A DNA stretch of 64,000 bases from AC-69 sp963751665. GTDB lineage: Bacteria; Actinomycetota; UBA4738; HRBIN12. Both the position numbers and the translations under genes were made by a program. The notes below the pieces were generated by a model, which saw nothing but the letters and a program-made list of their open reading frames with translations, was not told where the DNA came from and ran no database searches. The stretch is from positions 496,001 through 560,000 of the forward strand of contig CAVVVF010000001.1 of assembly GCA_963751665.1 (NCBI GenBank), given 5' to 3'. This document shows positions 7,955-17,606 of the stretch, piece by piece; the stretch's first letter is position 1, and every line of letters starts with the position of its first letter.

Positions 7955-9180
7955 CCGGTCCGCCTCGCCCGCGCGGTGTCCCCGGTCAGGGAGGCCGGCG
8001 TCCCCGCTTTGGCGATGTTCACCAGGATCCCCACCGCGGCGAGCGACACCACGAGCGACGATCCCCCGTAGGAGAGCATCGGGAGCGGCACGCCGGTGAT
8101 GGGCAACAGTCCGGTGACGGCGCCCAGGTTGACCACGATCTGGAGCCCGAACCACGAGACGATCCCGGAGGCGAGGAGCCGGCCGAACACGTCCGGCGCC
8201 CGGGCCGCGATCCGGATCCCGGCGTAGATCAATACCCCGAAGGCGAGCAGCACGACGATCTCGCCCACCAGGCCGAGCTCCTCGCCGAGGATCGAGAAGA
8301 TGAAGTCCGTGTGCGCGTTCGGCACGTACATCCACTTCTGCCGGCTGGTACCCAGCCCCACGCCGAACCATCCTCCCGACCCCAGCGCGATGAGGGACTG
8401 GATCAGCTGGTATCCGGTGTTCTTCGCGTCGGCCCACGGGTGGAGGAACGAGAGGAACCGGGCCCGCCGGTATCCCTCCCCCATGATCAGGGCGAACCCG
8501 ATCGCCCCGCCCACGATCCCCGCGGCCCCCAGGTAGCGAAGGCGCACGCCCGCAGCGAACAACAACAGGAACACCGAGCCCGCCAGGATCACCGCGGTAC
8601 CCAGGTCGGGCTGGACGATCACCATCCCGCACACGAGCACCGTGACGGGCAGCAGTGGCAGGGCGAAGTGCGTCGGCTCGTCCATCCGGCTCCACTTGCG
8701 GGCCAGGACGGTCGCCACGAACACCACGAGCGCCAGCTTCGCCAGCTCCGAGGGCTGGATGGTCACGGGCCCGAGCGAGATCCATCGTGACGAGCCGTAC
8801 GCCGCGATCCCTGCTGTCGGGTGGAGCACCAGGGCGAGCAGCACCACCGTGAGCCCAAGGAACGGGACGGCCAGGCGCTGCCACGCGTCGTAGCGCATCC
8901 GCGACGTGACGACGAGCGCCACGGTTCCGACGACGGCGTAGGCCGCCTGCCGCTGGAAGAACAGGAAGCTCGAGCCGTACTGCGCGTACGCCGACACCGA
9001 GCTCGCCGACAGCACCATGATCAGGCCACCGGCGGTGAGGAACGCGGTGGCCCCCATCAGCATGGTGAGGTTCCGTCGTCCCGCTACCTCCGACGCAGAC
9101 CGGGGCCGGAGGCCGGCCTCGGTCGGCCTCACCAGGCGGAGACCACGGGCGCCCGGCGCGACCACCTCAACGCGAGCCAT
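7951..9180 (-). CDS. ftsW: Lipid II glycan polymerase FtsW (SEDS family)
   Basis: 409 aa, about ten membrane helices. SEDS peptidoglycan glycosyltransferase that works with FtsI at the septum. The hallmark SEDS signatures are clear: IGEELGLVGEIVVL region (ILGEELGLVG), PITGVPLPMLSYGGSS near the C-terminus, and LQPSELAKLA-like TIQPSELAKLALV in the middle. The ATG at 9180 has an AGGAGG ribosome binding site 6 nt upstream; an in-frame ATG at 9198 is less well supported. It overlaps murD by 14 nt. A rodA-type paralogue is unlikely given its position between murD and murG. Confidence 0.95.
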   Translation of the reverse strand: MARVEVVAPGARGLRLVRPTEAGLRPRSASEVAGRRNLTMLMGATAFLTAGGLIMVLSASSVSAYAQYGSSFLFFQRQAAYAVVGTVALVVTSRMRYDAWQRLAVPFLGLTVVLLALVLHPTAGIAAYGSSRWISLGPVTIQPSELAKLALVVFVATVLARKWSRMDEPTHFALPLLPVTVLVCGMVIVQPDLGTAVILAGSVFLLLFAAGVRLRYLGAAGIVGGAIGFALIMGEGYRRARFLSFLHPWADAKNTGYQLIQSLIALGSGGWFGVGLGTSRQKWMYVPNAHTDFIFSILGEELGLVGEIVVLLAFGVLIYAGIRIAARAPDVFGRLLASGIVSWFGLQIVVNLGAVTGLLPITGVPLPMLSYGGSSLVVSLAAVGILVNIAKAGTPASLTGDTARARRTG

Positions 9181-10549
9181 CGGCGTCCTCCTCGCCAAGC
9201 CGCCGGGCGGCCTCGGCGAACCGCTCGCCGCGCTCGACGTAGTCGCGGAACATGTCCCAGCTGGCGCAGGCCGGCGCGAGCAGGACGGTGCCGCCCGCGG
9301 GGGCCAGCTCGAACGCCTCGCGCACGGCCTCCTCGATCGAACCGGCTTTGCTCACCGGCACCCGGCCCTCGAAGAGCATCGCGATCTCCGGCGCGGCCTC
9401 TCCCATGGCCACCATCCCCGCCAGGGCGGGCGTGGCCTCGGCGAGCGGCGACAGGTCCGCCCCCTTGGCCATGCCTCCGGCGATCAGGACGACGTCTCGC
9501 CGCCCCGCAAGCGCGTGGAGCGCCGCGTGGACGTTCGTGGCCTTCGAGTCGTCGAGGAAGGCGATGGAGCCAACCCGCGCCACCTCCTCGCCCCGGTGCG
9601 GGAGGGGACGCATCCGCCGAAGGCCATCGGCCACGGCTCCCGGGTCCAGCCCGAACGACAAGGACGCGGCGGCTGCCGCGGCGGCATCGGCCCGGAACCC
9701 CTCGGCGTCCGACCCCGGAACCCCCAGGGGAGCCTCACCGTCGATCCGGGCGACGAGCTCCCGGCCGACGAAGCCGACCTCTCCCTCTTGCGGCGATCCC
9801 GTCCGGAACCAGACCACCCGGCACGGCGCGGCGGCGGAGATCTCGGCCCCCCGCCCGTCGTCGGCGTTGCCGACGTGGACGTCGTCCTCGTCCTGGAGCT
9901 CGTAGACGCGCGCCTTGGACTCCGCGTAGCGCTCGAACGACCCGTGCCAGTCGATGTGGTCCGGCGCCACGTTCAGCAGGACCGATACTTTGGGATGCAG
10001 CCAGTGATGGAAGCGGAGCTGGAACGAGGAGGCCTCCACCGCAAACGCCGCGTGTCCCTCTCGCGCTGCCAGCGAGAAGGCGTGGCCGATGTTGCCGCAC
10101 GCCACCGCGTCCAGGCCGGCGGCCTGCATCATCGTCGCGACCATCACCGTGGTCGTGGACTTGCCATTCGTCCCTGTGACGGCGACGTACGGCGCGCGGC
10201 ACAGCTGCGCGCCGACGTCCAGCTCGCTCCAGATGGCAACGCCCCGCTGCTCGGCCCATCGCAGGACCGGCGCGCCCTCCGGCACGCCGGGGCTGGCCAC
10301 GACGGCGGTGACGCCATCCAGGTGCGAGGGTTCGTGGCCGCCCGTCAGGACCTCCACGCCGAGCGCGCGGATCTCGTCCGCCCCCGCTACCTCCGGCCGC
10401 TCCTCGGTCACGCGGACGATCGCTCCCTCGTCTGCCAGGACCCGGGCGGCGGCGCGGCCGGCGACGCCGAGCCCCACGACCAGGACCCGCTCGCCCGCGA
10501 ACGCCTTCGTCCCCTTCACCGCCCCTCGTCCGCGAGCCTCGAACCTCAT
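9167..10549 (-). CDS. murD: UDP-N-acetylmuramoyl-L-alanine--D-glutamate ligase MurD
   Basis: 460 aa cytosolic Mur ligase adding D-Glu to UDP-MurNAc-L-Ala. It begins with a Rossmann-like VLVVGLGVAGRAAARVL segment, then the P-loop VTGTNGKSTTTVMV, LNVAPDHIDWHGS in the central domain and LDDSKATNVHAAL at the start of the C-terminal domain. Start at 10549 overlaps the mraY stop (ATGA) and gives normal family length. All key motifs are intact. Confidence 0.97.
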   Translation of the reverse strand: MRFEARGRGAVKGTKAFAGERVLVVGLGVAGRAAARVLADEGAIVRVTEERPEVAGADEIRALGVEVLTGGHEPSHLDGVTAVVASPGVPEGAPVLRWAEQRGVAIWSELDVGAQLCRAPYVAVTGTNGKSTTTVMVATMMQAAGLDAVACGNIGHAFSLAAREGHAAFAVEASSFQLRFHHWLHPKVSVLLNVAPDHIDWHGSFERYAESKARVYELQDEDDVHVGNADDGRGAEISAAAPCRVVWFRTGSPQEGEVGFVGRELVARIDGEAPLGVPGSDAEGFRADAAAAAAASLSFGLDPGAVADGLRRMRPLPHRGEEVARVGSIAFLDDSKATNVHAALHALAGRRDVVLIAGGMAKGADLSPLAEATPALAGMVAMGEAAPEIAMLFEGRVPVSKAGSIEEAVREAFELAPAGGTVLLAPACASWDMFRDYVERGERFAEAARRLGEEDADGSR

Positions 10550-11598
10550 CCCGTGCCACCGCGTGCCAGGAAGTCCGCGTAGAACAGCCCGATGCCGATG
10601 GCAACGCACATCCCGGCGATGATCCAGAACCGCACGATGACGGTGAACTCCGGCCAACCGGCCAGCTCGAAATGATGGTGGATGGGGGACATCCGGAAGA
10701 TCCGCCGCCCGAACCCTCGGAACGCGATGACCTGGAGGATGACCGACGTCGTCTCCAGGACGAACAGGCCCCCCAGCACCACGAGCAGGAGCTGCGTGCT
10801 GGTGACGATGGCGAAGGCGCCGATCAGCCCTCCGAGCGCGAGCGCGCCCGTGTCGCCCATGAAGATCCGGGCCGGCGCGGCGTTCCACCACAGGAACCCC
10901 GCGACCGCGCCGACGGCTCCGCCCGCGACGATAGCGGTGTCGAGGGCGGCGTTGACCGCGACCGGATAGCAGGCGTCCTCCACCCCCAGCACGGTGCACG
11001 GGTGCCGGAACTGCCAGAAGGCGATGTAGACGTAGGCCGACAGCACCAGGATGGCCGTGCCCGAGGCCAGACCATCGAGCCCGTCGGTGAGGTTCACCGA
11101 GTTCGATGACGACGCGAGGATCAGGAACACCCACAGGTAGAACCCGAGCCCAAGGTTCACGCCCGTGTCGCGGATGAACGTCAGGTCGGTCGGAAGGTGC
11201 CCGGCCTTCACCGCGATCAGCCCGAACAGCAGGGCGACGAGAGCCTGGCCGGCGACCTTAGCCGCTTTCGACAGCCCGAGCGACCGTTGCCGGCGGACCT
11301 TGATGAGATCGTCGACGAACCCGACGAGCCCGAGGCCGATGGCGGCGAACAACACCGAGAGGCCCGCGGCCGTCACCGTGCTGAACACAACCCGCGTCAC
11401 GAGGTAGGAGGCGACCATCCCCGCGATGATCACGGTCCCTCCCATCGTCGGCGTCCCCATCTTCTCCAGATGGGTGTGCGGGCCGTCCTCCCGGATGTGC
11501 TGGCCCCACCCCCACAGGCGGAACGCCCGGATGGCCACCGGCGTGCCGAGGAGCGTCACTGCCAGGCCCACGGCGGCGGCGAGCAGGATGGCCCTCAC
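10546..11598 (-). CDS. mraY: Phospho-N-acetylmuramoyl-pentapeptide transferase MraY
   Basis: 350 aa integral membrane enzyme with about ten helices, transferring phospho-MurNAc-pentapeptide to undecaprenyl phosphate to form lipid I. Signatures seen: KMGTPTMGG (about residues 46-54), DDLIKVRR, the catalytic NLTDGLDGLA, and FMGDTGALALGG plus MSPIHHHFE in the C-terminal half. Start is GTG at 11598, overlapping the murF stop (GTGA). No irregularities. Confidence 0.97.
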   Translation of the reverse strand: MRAILLAAAVGLAVTLLGTPVAIRAFRLWGWGQHIREDGPHTHLEKMGTPTMGGTVIIAGMVASYLVTRVVFSTVTAAGLSVLFAAIGLGLVGFVDDLIKVRRQRSLGLSKAAKVAGQALVALLFGLIAVKAGHLPTDLTFIRDTGVNLGLGFYLWVFLILASSSNSVNLTDGLDGLASGTAILVLSAYVYIAFWQFRHPCTVLGVEDACYPVAVNAALDTAIVAGGAVGAVAGFLWWNAAPARIFMGDTGALALGGLIGAFAIVTSTQLLLVVLGGLFVLETTSVILQVIAFRGFGRRIFRMSPIHHHFELAGWPEFTVIVRFWIIAGMCVAIGIGLFYADFLARGGTG

Positions 11599-12956
11599 CG
11601 AAAGGCCTCCGCCACCGCCTCCAGCCCGGCCACCCGCGACCCCTTGACCAGGACCACGTCCCCGGCCCTGGCCCACGCGCGAACGTAGGCGGCGGCCTCG
11701 GCTGGCGTGTCGACCATGGCCACGCTTTCCGGCACCGCACCTTCGCGGACGGCGGCCGCCGCCACGGTGCGCGCCTCCGGGCCCACCGTCACCAGGCGGT
11801 CCACACCCAACCGGACTACCAGCTCTCCCACTCGCTCGTGCTCCTTCCTCGAGATCGGCCCCAGCTCGGCCATGTGCCCCAGCACCGCGGCCAGGCGGCC
11901 GTCCCGGGCGATCCATCGGGCCGCCCGGAGCCCCGCCGCCATGGACTCCGGGTTCGCGTTGTACGCGTCGTTCACCACCCGCACGCCGTCCTCGGTGGTG
12001 AAGGTCTCCATCCGCCACCTGGAGACGCCCACCCCCTTCAGCCCCGCGGCGCACTCCGCGGCCGACAGCCCCAACACGACCCCGCAGGCCGCGGCGGCGA
12101 GCGCGTTCGACACCATGTGCTCACCTGGCACCACGAGCTCGACGTGCTCGCGCTGGTCCCCGACCAGCAGGTCGAAGCCCGCCCTCCCCCCGTCGTCGAG
12201 CGCCACGTCCTCGGCCCGAACGTTCGCGTCCGACGACAGCCCGAACGTGACGACGCGCGCCTTGGTCCGCCGGGCCAGGTCGCGGACCAGGGCGTCGTCG
12301 GCGTTGAGGATCGCCGTCCCGACATCGGTCAGGGCCTCGACGGGTTCGGCGGACGCCTCCACGATGGCCTCCCATGATCCGAAGGCCTCCATGTGCGCGA
12401 CCCCGACGTTCGTCACCACGACGGCGTCGGGTTGGGCCACCCTGCACAGCGCGGCGTGGTCGCCGATGCGACGGGCCCCCATCTCGGCCAGCACCACCTC
12501 CACGCCCTCCGGCGCGCCCAGCAACGTGAGCGGGAGTCCGATCTCGTTGTTGAACGACCCCGGGCTGGCGTGCGTCAGGAACGCCGTCGACAGGATCGAG
12601 GCCGCCAGATCCTTCGTGGAGGTCTTCCCGTTCGCGCCGGTGATCCCGATCACCGTGGCGTCGGGCATGTGCGGGCGCTCGTCGGCAGCCAGCGCCAACA
12701 GGGCCCGACCCGAGTCGGCCACCTCGATCACCGGCTCCGCCTGAACCGGCCGGTGCACCACCGCGCCGGCCGCGCCGCGAGAGAGCGCGTCGACGACGAA
12801 GTCGTGGCCGTCACGCTGCCCGCCCCGGAGGGCGAAGAACAGCGAGCCCGGCCCCGCCTCACGGCTATCGGTGACGACCGCGGTGACGGTTGCGTTCGCG
12901 CCGCGGACGCGACCGTCCACGGCCCGTGCCACGTCGGACATCGGCCGCGGCCTCAC
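11595..12956 (-). CDS. murF: UDP-MurNAc-tripeptide--D-Ala-D-Ala ligase MurF
   Basis: 453 aa Mur ligase attaching D-Ala-D-Ala to complete the UDP-MurNAc-pentapeptide. The N-terminal domain contains DSREAGPGSLFFAL (shared MurE/MurF fold), followed by the P-loop ITGANGKTSTKDL, the NNEIGLPLTLL motif typical of MurF, and VVNDAYNANPESM in the C-terminal domain. It starts at 12956 with an ATGA overlap with murE. Confidence 0.96.
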   Translation of the reverse strand: MRPRPMSDVARAVDGRVRGANATVTAVVTDSREAGPGSLFFALRGGQRDGHDFVVDALSRGAAGAVVHRPVQAEPVIEVADSGRALLALAADERPHMPDATVIGITGANGKTSTKDLAASILSTAFLTHASPGSFNNEIGLPLTLLGAPEGVEVVLAEMGARRIGDHAALCRVAQPDAVVVTNVGVAHMEAFGSWEAIVEASAEPVEALTDVGTAILNADDALVRDLARRTKARVVTFGLSSDANVRAEDVALDDGGRAGFDLLVGDQREHVELVVPGEHMVSNALAAAACGVVLGLSAAECAAGLKGVGVSRWRMETFTTEDGVRVVNDAYNANPESMAAGLRAARWIARDGRLAAVLGHMAELGPISRKEHERVGELVVRLGVDRLVTVGPEARTVAAAAVREGAVPESVAMVDTPAEAAAYVRAWARAGDVVLVKGSRVAGLEAVAEAFR

Positions 12957-14470
12957 GCCGTCCCCCGGATCGCCCGGAGCTCATCGGCCGCGACGATCCG
13001 GTCGTCGAACGGCACGGTGCGGTCGGCAAACTCCTGGCCGGTCTCGTGTCCCTTCCCGGCGATGACGACGACGTCGCCCTCGCCGGCCTCCAACACCGCG
13101 AGCTTGATCGCGGCGCGGCGCTCCGGCTCGATCACGTAGCGACCCCCGCCATCCTTCGCGCCGGGCTCGATCTCCGCGATTATCGCGAGCGGGTCCTCGC
13201 TCCGCGGGTTGTCGCTCGTGATCACGGAGAAGTCGGCCAGGCTCGTGGCCGCCCTTCCCATCAGGGGACGCTTGGCCCGGTCTCGGTCCCCGCCGCACCC
13301 GAGCACCACGATCAGCCGGCCCGCCGCGAGCGATCGTGCCGCCCGCAGCACGTTCTCCACGCCGTCCGGCGTGTGCGCGTAGTCCACGACGACGAGGAAG
13401 TCCTGCCCCTCCTCCACCGTCTCGACGCGGCCCGGCACCCCCCGGACGTCCGCGATGCCCCGGGCCGTGACGTCGTCCGGGATCCCCAGGGTCCTGGCCG
13501 TCGCCAGCGCGGCCAGGCAGTTCTCGACGTTGAACCCACCCCGGAGGAAGGAGCGGATCTCGAGGTCCCCGACGTGGAACGAGATTCCCGAGCGCGTGGC
13601 TCGGACGTCCGTGGCTCGGACGTCGGCTCCCGGCCCCTGACCGAACGTGACGGTGGGGAGATCCGGGCGGAGGAGTCGGCGGCCTTCAGGGCTGTCGAGG
13701 TTCACGACGGCCCGCTCCGACAGCTCCGGGGTGAACAGGCGGGCCTTGGACTCGAAGTACTCCTCCATCGACGCGTGGTAGTCCAGGTGATCCTGGCTGA
13801 GATTGGTGAACACCGAGCACTGAAAGCGGATGCCGTCGATCCGGTGCTGATGCAGCCCGTGCGACGACACTTCCATGGCCACCGCCTCCACCCCAACGTC
13901 GGCCATCCGGGCCAGGAGGCGATGCAGGTCGGGGGCCTCGGGTGTCGTCCTGGGGAAGGGGACCGGCTCTCCGTCGATCCGAAGGCCCGTCGTCCCGATC
14001 AAACCGGGGACCCGGCCGCTCCTTCGGAACACCGACTCGAGCAGGTACGTGGTCGTGGTCTTCCCATTCGTCCCGGTGACGCCGACGATGGCCAGGCGGT
14101 CGCCCGGACGGCCGAAGAAGGCCGCCGACACCGGGCCCATGGCCTCGCGTACCGACGGCACGCGGACCTGCGCGACATCGAGCGGCAGCCACCGTTCGAC
14201 CATCAGGGCGATGGCCCCTCGCGCCGCGGCCTCCGAAGCGAAGTCGTGTCCGTCGCGCCCCGAGCCGGGCACGCAGAAGAACAGGCTGCCGGGGACGGCG
14301 TCCTGCGAGCGGTACACCACGTCCACCACGTCCACCGATCGATCGCCCTGGACCTCGTGCCGCGCGATCGACACGACGAGGTCGGCGAGGGGTCGGGCCG
14401 GGGGAAGGCCGAGCGCAACCAAGTCATCCGAGCTTATCGTCCGCACCCCCCCGCGCCCTGCGACGGTCAT
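12953..14470 (-). CDS. murE: UDP-MurNAc-tripeptide synthetase MurE (meso-DAP type)
   Basis: 505 aa Mur ligase adding the third stem amino acid. P-loop VTGTNGKTTTTYLL, SSHGLHQHRIDG and NLSQDHLDYHASM are present. The specificity loop reads SDNPRSEDP; DNPR is the known determinant for meso-diaminopimelate rather than lysine, so the wall is predicted to be DAP-type. Start at 14470 (MTVAGRGGV) overlaps the ftsI stop as ATGA. Family and substrate call are solid; the extra 40 or so N-terminal residues before the Rossmann-like part are unremarkable. Confidence 0.96.
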   Translation of the reverse strand: MTVAGRGGVRTISSDDLVALGLPPARPLADLVVSIARHEVQGDRSVDVVDVVYRSQDAVPGSLFFCVPGSGRDGHDFASEAAARGAIALMVERWLPLDVAQVRVPSVREAMGPVSAAFFGRPGDRLAIVGVTGTNGKTTTTYLLESVFRRSGRVPGLIGTTGLRIDGEPVPFPRTTPEAPDLHRLLARMADVGVEAVAMEVSSHGLHQHRIDGIRFQCSVFTNLSQDHLDYHASMEEYFESKARLFTPELSERAVVNLDSPEGRRLLRPDLPTVTFGQGPGADVRATDVRATRSGISFHVGDLEIRSFLRGGFNVENCLAALATARTLGIPDDVTARGIADVRGVPGRVETVEEGQDFLVVVDYAHTPDGVENVLRAARSLAAGRLIVVLGCGGDRDRAKRPLMGRAATSLADFSVITSDNPRSEDPLAIIAEIEPGAKDGGGRYVIEPERRAAIKLAVLEAGEGDVVVIAGKGHETGQEFADRTVPFDDRIVAADELRAIRGTA

Positions 14471-16200
14471 CGGACGGGGAAGGCGTGGGGCGGAGGCGGC
14501 AGGGCCTTCCCCGGTGCGATCCCCAGCCGCTCGATCGCGTACCGGGCCACCTGTTGGAACAGCGGGGCCGCGGCGATCCCCCCGTACACGGTCGTGGGCC
14601 GGTCCAGGATGGCAGCGATCACGACCTTGGGGTCGGAGGCCGGCAGATAGCCGATGAACGAGGCGAACGAGCGGTCGGAGTAGTAGCCGCCGGTCGGCTT
14701 GGGGATCCGCGCGGTCCCCGTCTTGCCCGCCACCCGGAAGCCGGGGATCTGCGCGGCGGTCCCGGTCCCGTCCTTCACCGCGTAGGCCAGCATCCGGGTG
14801 ACCATCTGCGCGGTGGCCTCGGAGACCACCCGGCGGGTACGCGATGGAGTGGCCGGGTGGAGGATGCCTTCGGGGTCCACGGTGCCGCGGACCAGACGGG
14901 GCTGGACCCACACCCCGCCGTTCGCGATCGTCGCGTACACCGAGATCATCTGGAGCGGCGTGACCGCGATGCCCTGGCCGTAGGCCATGGTGGCCAGGCT
15001 GGTGTCGGACCACAGGTACAGCGGCAGCATCATGCCGGATGACTCGCCGGGGAACCCGATCCCCGTGGCCTGGCCCAGCCCGAACTTCGACAGGTACGTC
15101 GCGAGGCGCGCCGCGCCGAGGCGCTCCGCCACCTCCACCGCGCCGATGTTGCTTGACTGCGCCACGATGTCGCCGAGCGTCATCTCCTCCACGCCGTGCC
15201 GGTGGGCGTCGTGGATCACGAAGTCGCCCACCCGCATCTTCCACGGCACCGACAGCAGCTCGTCGAGCGGCAGGGAGCGCTCCTGGACCGTTGCGGCGGC
15301 GGTGATCACCTTGTTCACCGACCCGGGCTCGAAGACGTCGGTCACGGCCTTGTTGCGCCAAGTGGCCGGCTTTGCGGTGGCGAACTCCTTCGGGTCGAAC
15401 CACGGGAAGGTCGCCATCGCGTAGACGTCACCCGTTTGGGGGTTCATGGCGATGACCGTGCCGCCTATCGCATGGTTCGCCTTCACCGCCTCCTCCAGGG
15501 CGGCCTGCACCTGGAACTGGAAGTCGCGATCCATCGTGACCACCAGGTCGGAGCCCGGGACGGGCGGCCGCTCCGCGTCGATCCCCCCCACGATGGGCTG
15601 TCCCGTGGGGTCGAGCTCCTGGGTCCGCTCGCCTGCCTTTCCCGCCATCACGCCCTGGTACTCGAGCTCCAGCCCGGCGAGGCCGACCCCGTCCACCCCG
15701 ACGAACCCCAGCACCTGAGGAGCCAGGGGGCCGGCAGGGTAGGCGCGCCGGCTCGAGGGGAGGAACCCGAGGCCGGGAAGGTGCATCCGCTCCAGCCGCC
15801 CCGCGGTCTTCAGCTCGACCTGGCGAGCGAGGTAGACGAATGTCGTATCGGCCGTGAGCTTGGGAAGGAGGTCGAGGACCTTCAGGTGGAGGATCCGCGA
15901 GAGCTTCTGCGCCACGGCCCATGGATCGGTGACGTACCGGGGGTCGACGTAGACGTCGCGGGCCGGGAGCGAGATGGCCATGGCCTCGCCCGAGCGGTCC
16001 AGAACCCTTCCCCGGGAGGCCGGCAACGTCAACGTGTGCAACCGCTGGTCCAGCGCATAGGACCGGTACGCCCGGGCCTGGCTGACCTGGAGCACGGAGA
16101 GCCGAAGGACGATCGCTCCCATGGCCAGCGCCAGCACCGCGAACAGCGCGATCAGGCGCCGCATGGGGGGGCGCTTCACGGGAGTGCCTCGCTCAGCCAC
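14467..16200 (-). CDS. ftsI: Septal peptidoglycan D,D-transpeptidase FtsI (PBP3, class B PBP)
   Basis: 577 aa bitopic class B penicillin-binding protein. One N-terminal membrane helix (about residues 13-33) precedes a dimerisation domain with the RGRVLDRSG motif. The transpeptidase domain has the nucleophile motif SVNK (in EPGSVNK), SSN (AQSSNIG) and KTGT (VAGKTGTARIP). It ends without PASTA repeats, unlike many firmicute FtsI proteins. It overlaps ftsL by 25 nt and murE by 4 nt. Partner of FtsW in septal wall synthesis. Confidence 0.96.
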   Translation of the reverse strand: MAERGTPVKRPPMRRLIALFAVLALAMGAIVLRLSVLQVSQARAYRSYALDQRLHTLTLPASRGRVLDRSGEAMAISLPARDVYVDPRYVTDPWAVAQKLSRILHLKVLDLLPKLTADTTFVYLARQVELKTAGRLERMHLPGLGFLPSSRRAYPAGPLAPQVLGFVGVDGVGLAGLELEYQGVMAGKAGERTQELDPTGQPIVGGIDAERPPVPGSDLVVTMDRDFQFQVQAALEEAVKANHAIGGTVIAMNPQTGDVYAMATFPWFDPKEFATAKPATWRNKAVTDVFEPGSVNKVITAAATVQERSLPLDELLSVPWKMRVGDFVIHDAHRHGVEEMTLGDIVAQSSNIGAVEVAERLGAARLATYLSKFGLGQATGIGFPGESSGMMLPLYLWSDTSLATMAYGQGIAVTPLQMISVYATIANGGVWVQPRLVRGTVDPEGILHPATPSRTRRVVSEATAQMVTRMLAYAVKDGTGTAAQIPGFRVAGKTGTARIPKPTGGYYSDRSFASFIGYLPASDPKVVIAAILDRPTTVYGGIAAAPLFQQVARYAIERLGIAPGKALPPPPHAFPVR

Positions 16201-16667
16201 CCCGTCGAGTGGTCGTGGTCCGCGGCCCCGGCCGGCGCCGTCGGTCTCGCGGCGGGCACGTGGAGGAATCGGATCTCGTCGGGGAGACGCATGCCGTGGC
16301 TGCGAGCCCAGGCGGCGATCCGGCCGGGAGCGGACAGGGCGGCCTGCTGCCGCGTGAGCTCCACGTTCTCCTGCGTCAGGACCCCGACCCGTTGCTCGAG
16401 GTCGTCCACGCGAAAGGAGCTCTGGGCGAGCAGGGCGTTCAGCGCGACGAGGCCGAGGACCATCGACCCCACCAGCACCGAGCAGAGGATCAGGAACCCG
16501 GATCGACTGCGCCGGGTTCGGTGGCGGACTCCGGTGGAAACACGCGGAGGCGCCGGCGGGCGGGCCGGGGCCCTCCGGGGGGTGGAGCGGGGCCTGCGCG
16601 AGGGCGCCGACGCCGGGGCGCGTGCGGGCACGGCGCGCGCGGGCAGGGCTCGGGCCGGCTGGCTCAC
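16176..16667 (-). CDS. ftsL: Cell division protein FtsL (putative)
   Basis: 163 aa small bitopic protein between rsmH and ftsI, the invariant ftsL position. The first 55 or so residues are cytoplasmic and rich in Ala, Pro and Arg. A single membrane helix follows (about residues 60-82), then a short leucine-zipper-like coiled coil (DDLEQRVGVLTQENVELTRQQ part) and an RIAAWARSHGM motif typical of FtsL/FtsB-like proteins. Sequence conservation in this family is poor, so the call rests on topology and position. Start overlaps the rsmH stop (ATGA). Confidence 0.85.
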   Translation of the reverse strand: MSQPARALPARAVPARAPASAPSRRPRSTPRRAPARPPAPPRVSTGVRHRTRRSRSGFLILCSVLVGSMVLGLVALNALLAQSSFRVDDLEQRVGVLTQENVELTRQQAALSAPGRIAAWARSHGMRLPDEIRFLHVPAARPTAPAGAADHDHSTGWLSEALP

Positions 16668-17596
16668 GCTGCGGCCCCGCGCGACCTCGGGTCCGTCACC
16701 TCTGTGGGCCGCGGCTCGTCGTCATCCACCAGCTCGGCGGCCCGGAGCTTGGCGCTCCTTGCCCTGGGGTTTCGGGCCGCCTCCTCCGGGGCGGGGCGAA
16801 GGGGCTTCTTGGTGAGCGGCCGCAGCCTCGGCTCGCCGGCCACGAACCGCTTCACCAGCCGATCCTCGAGCGAGTGGTAGGAGATGGCGACGACGCGGCC
16901 ACCGGGAGTGAGGAGACCCACCGCTCGAGGCAGGGAAGCGGCGAGCTCCTCGAGCTCCCGGTTGACCGCGATGCGAAGCGCCTGGAACGTCCGGCGGGCG
17001 GGGTGGGGGCCGCCCCGCCGCCTTCCAACAGCGCCCGCAACCACCCGGGCCAGTTCCTCGGTCGTCTCGATGGGCCGTCGCGCGCGTGCGCGCGCGACGG
17101 CACCCGCGACCTTCCTGGCCCGGCGCTCTTCGCCGTACTCGAACACGATCCGCGCCAGCTCTTCCTCCGAGGCCGAGTTGACGAGGTCAAGCGCGCTCTC
17201 GGTCCCCTTCTCGCCGGCGCCGCCCATCCGCATGTCCAGGGGACCCGACACGCGGTAGCTGAACCCTCGCTCGGCTCGCTCGAGCTGCATCGTCGAGACG
17301 CCGAGGTCGAACAGGACGCCGTCCGCCAGGTTCCCCGCGGGCACCTCAGAGAACCGAGCGTGGACGGCGACGAACCGATCGCCGAAGGGCGCGAGCCGCG
17401 CCGAGGCGAGCGCGATGGCCTCGGGGTCTCGATCGATCCCCACCACCCGTTTCACCCCGGAACGCAGAAGGGCTTCCGCATGTCCGCCCCCGCCGACGGT
17501 CATGTCGATCACGGTCTCGCGTCCTCCCAACAACCCGACAACCTCCTCGACCATGACCGGCTCGTGTTCCCTCTCCCTGCCGCCCACATCCGACAC
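16664..17596 (-). CDS. rsmH: 16S rRNA (cytosine(1402)-N(4))-methyltransferase RsmH
   Basis: 310 aa SAM-dependent methyltransferase modifying C1402 in the ribosomal P site; long known as mraW. Visible are HEPVMVEEV at the start, the SAM motif MTVGGGGHAEALL, LFDLGVSTMQLE and GFSYRVSGPLDMRM, then the C-terminal SYHSLEDRLVKRF motif. GTG start at 17596, 10 nt after the stop of the 38-aa peptide gene. A perfect 13-bp GC-only inverted repeat (17074-17101) lies inside the gene and encodes an Arg-Ala run. Confidence 0.96.
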   Translation of the reverse strand: MSDVGGREREHEPVMVEEVVGLLGGRETVIDMTVGGGGHAEALLRSGVKRVVGIDRDPEAIALASARLAPFGDRFVAVHARFSEVPAGNLADGVLFDLGVSTMQLERAERGFSYRVSGPLDMRMGGAGEKGTESALDLVNSASEEELARIVFEYGEERRARKVAGAVARARARRPIETTEELARVVAGAVGRRRGGPHPARRTFQALRIAVNRELEELAASLPRAVGLLTPGGRVVAISYHSLEDRLVKRFVAGEPRLRPLTKKPLRPAPEEAARNPRARSAKLRAAELVDDDEPRPTEVTDPRSRGAAA

Positions 17597-17606
17597 CCGT
17601 GTGGCC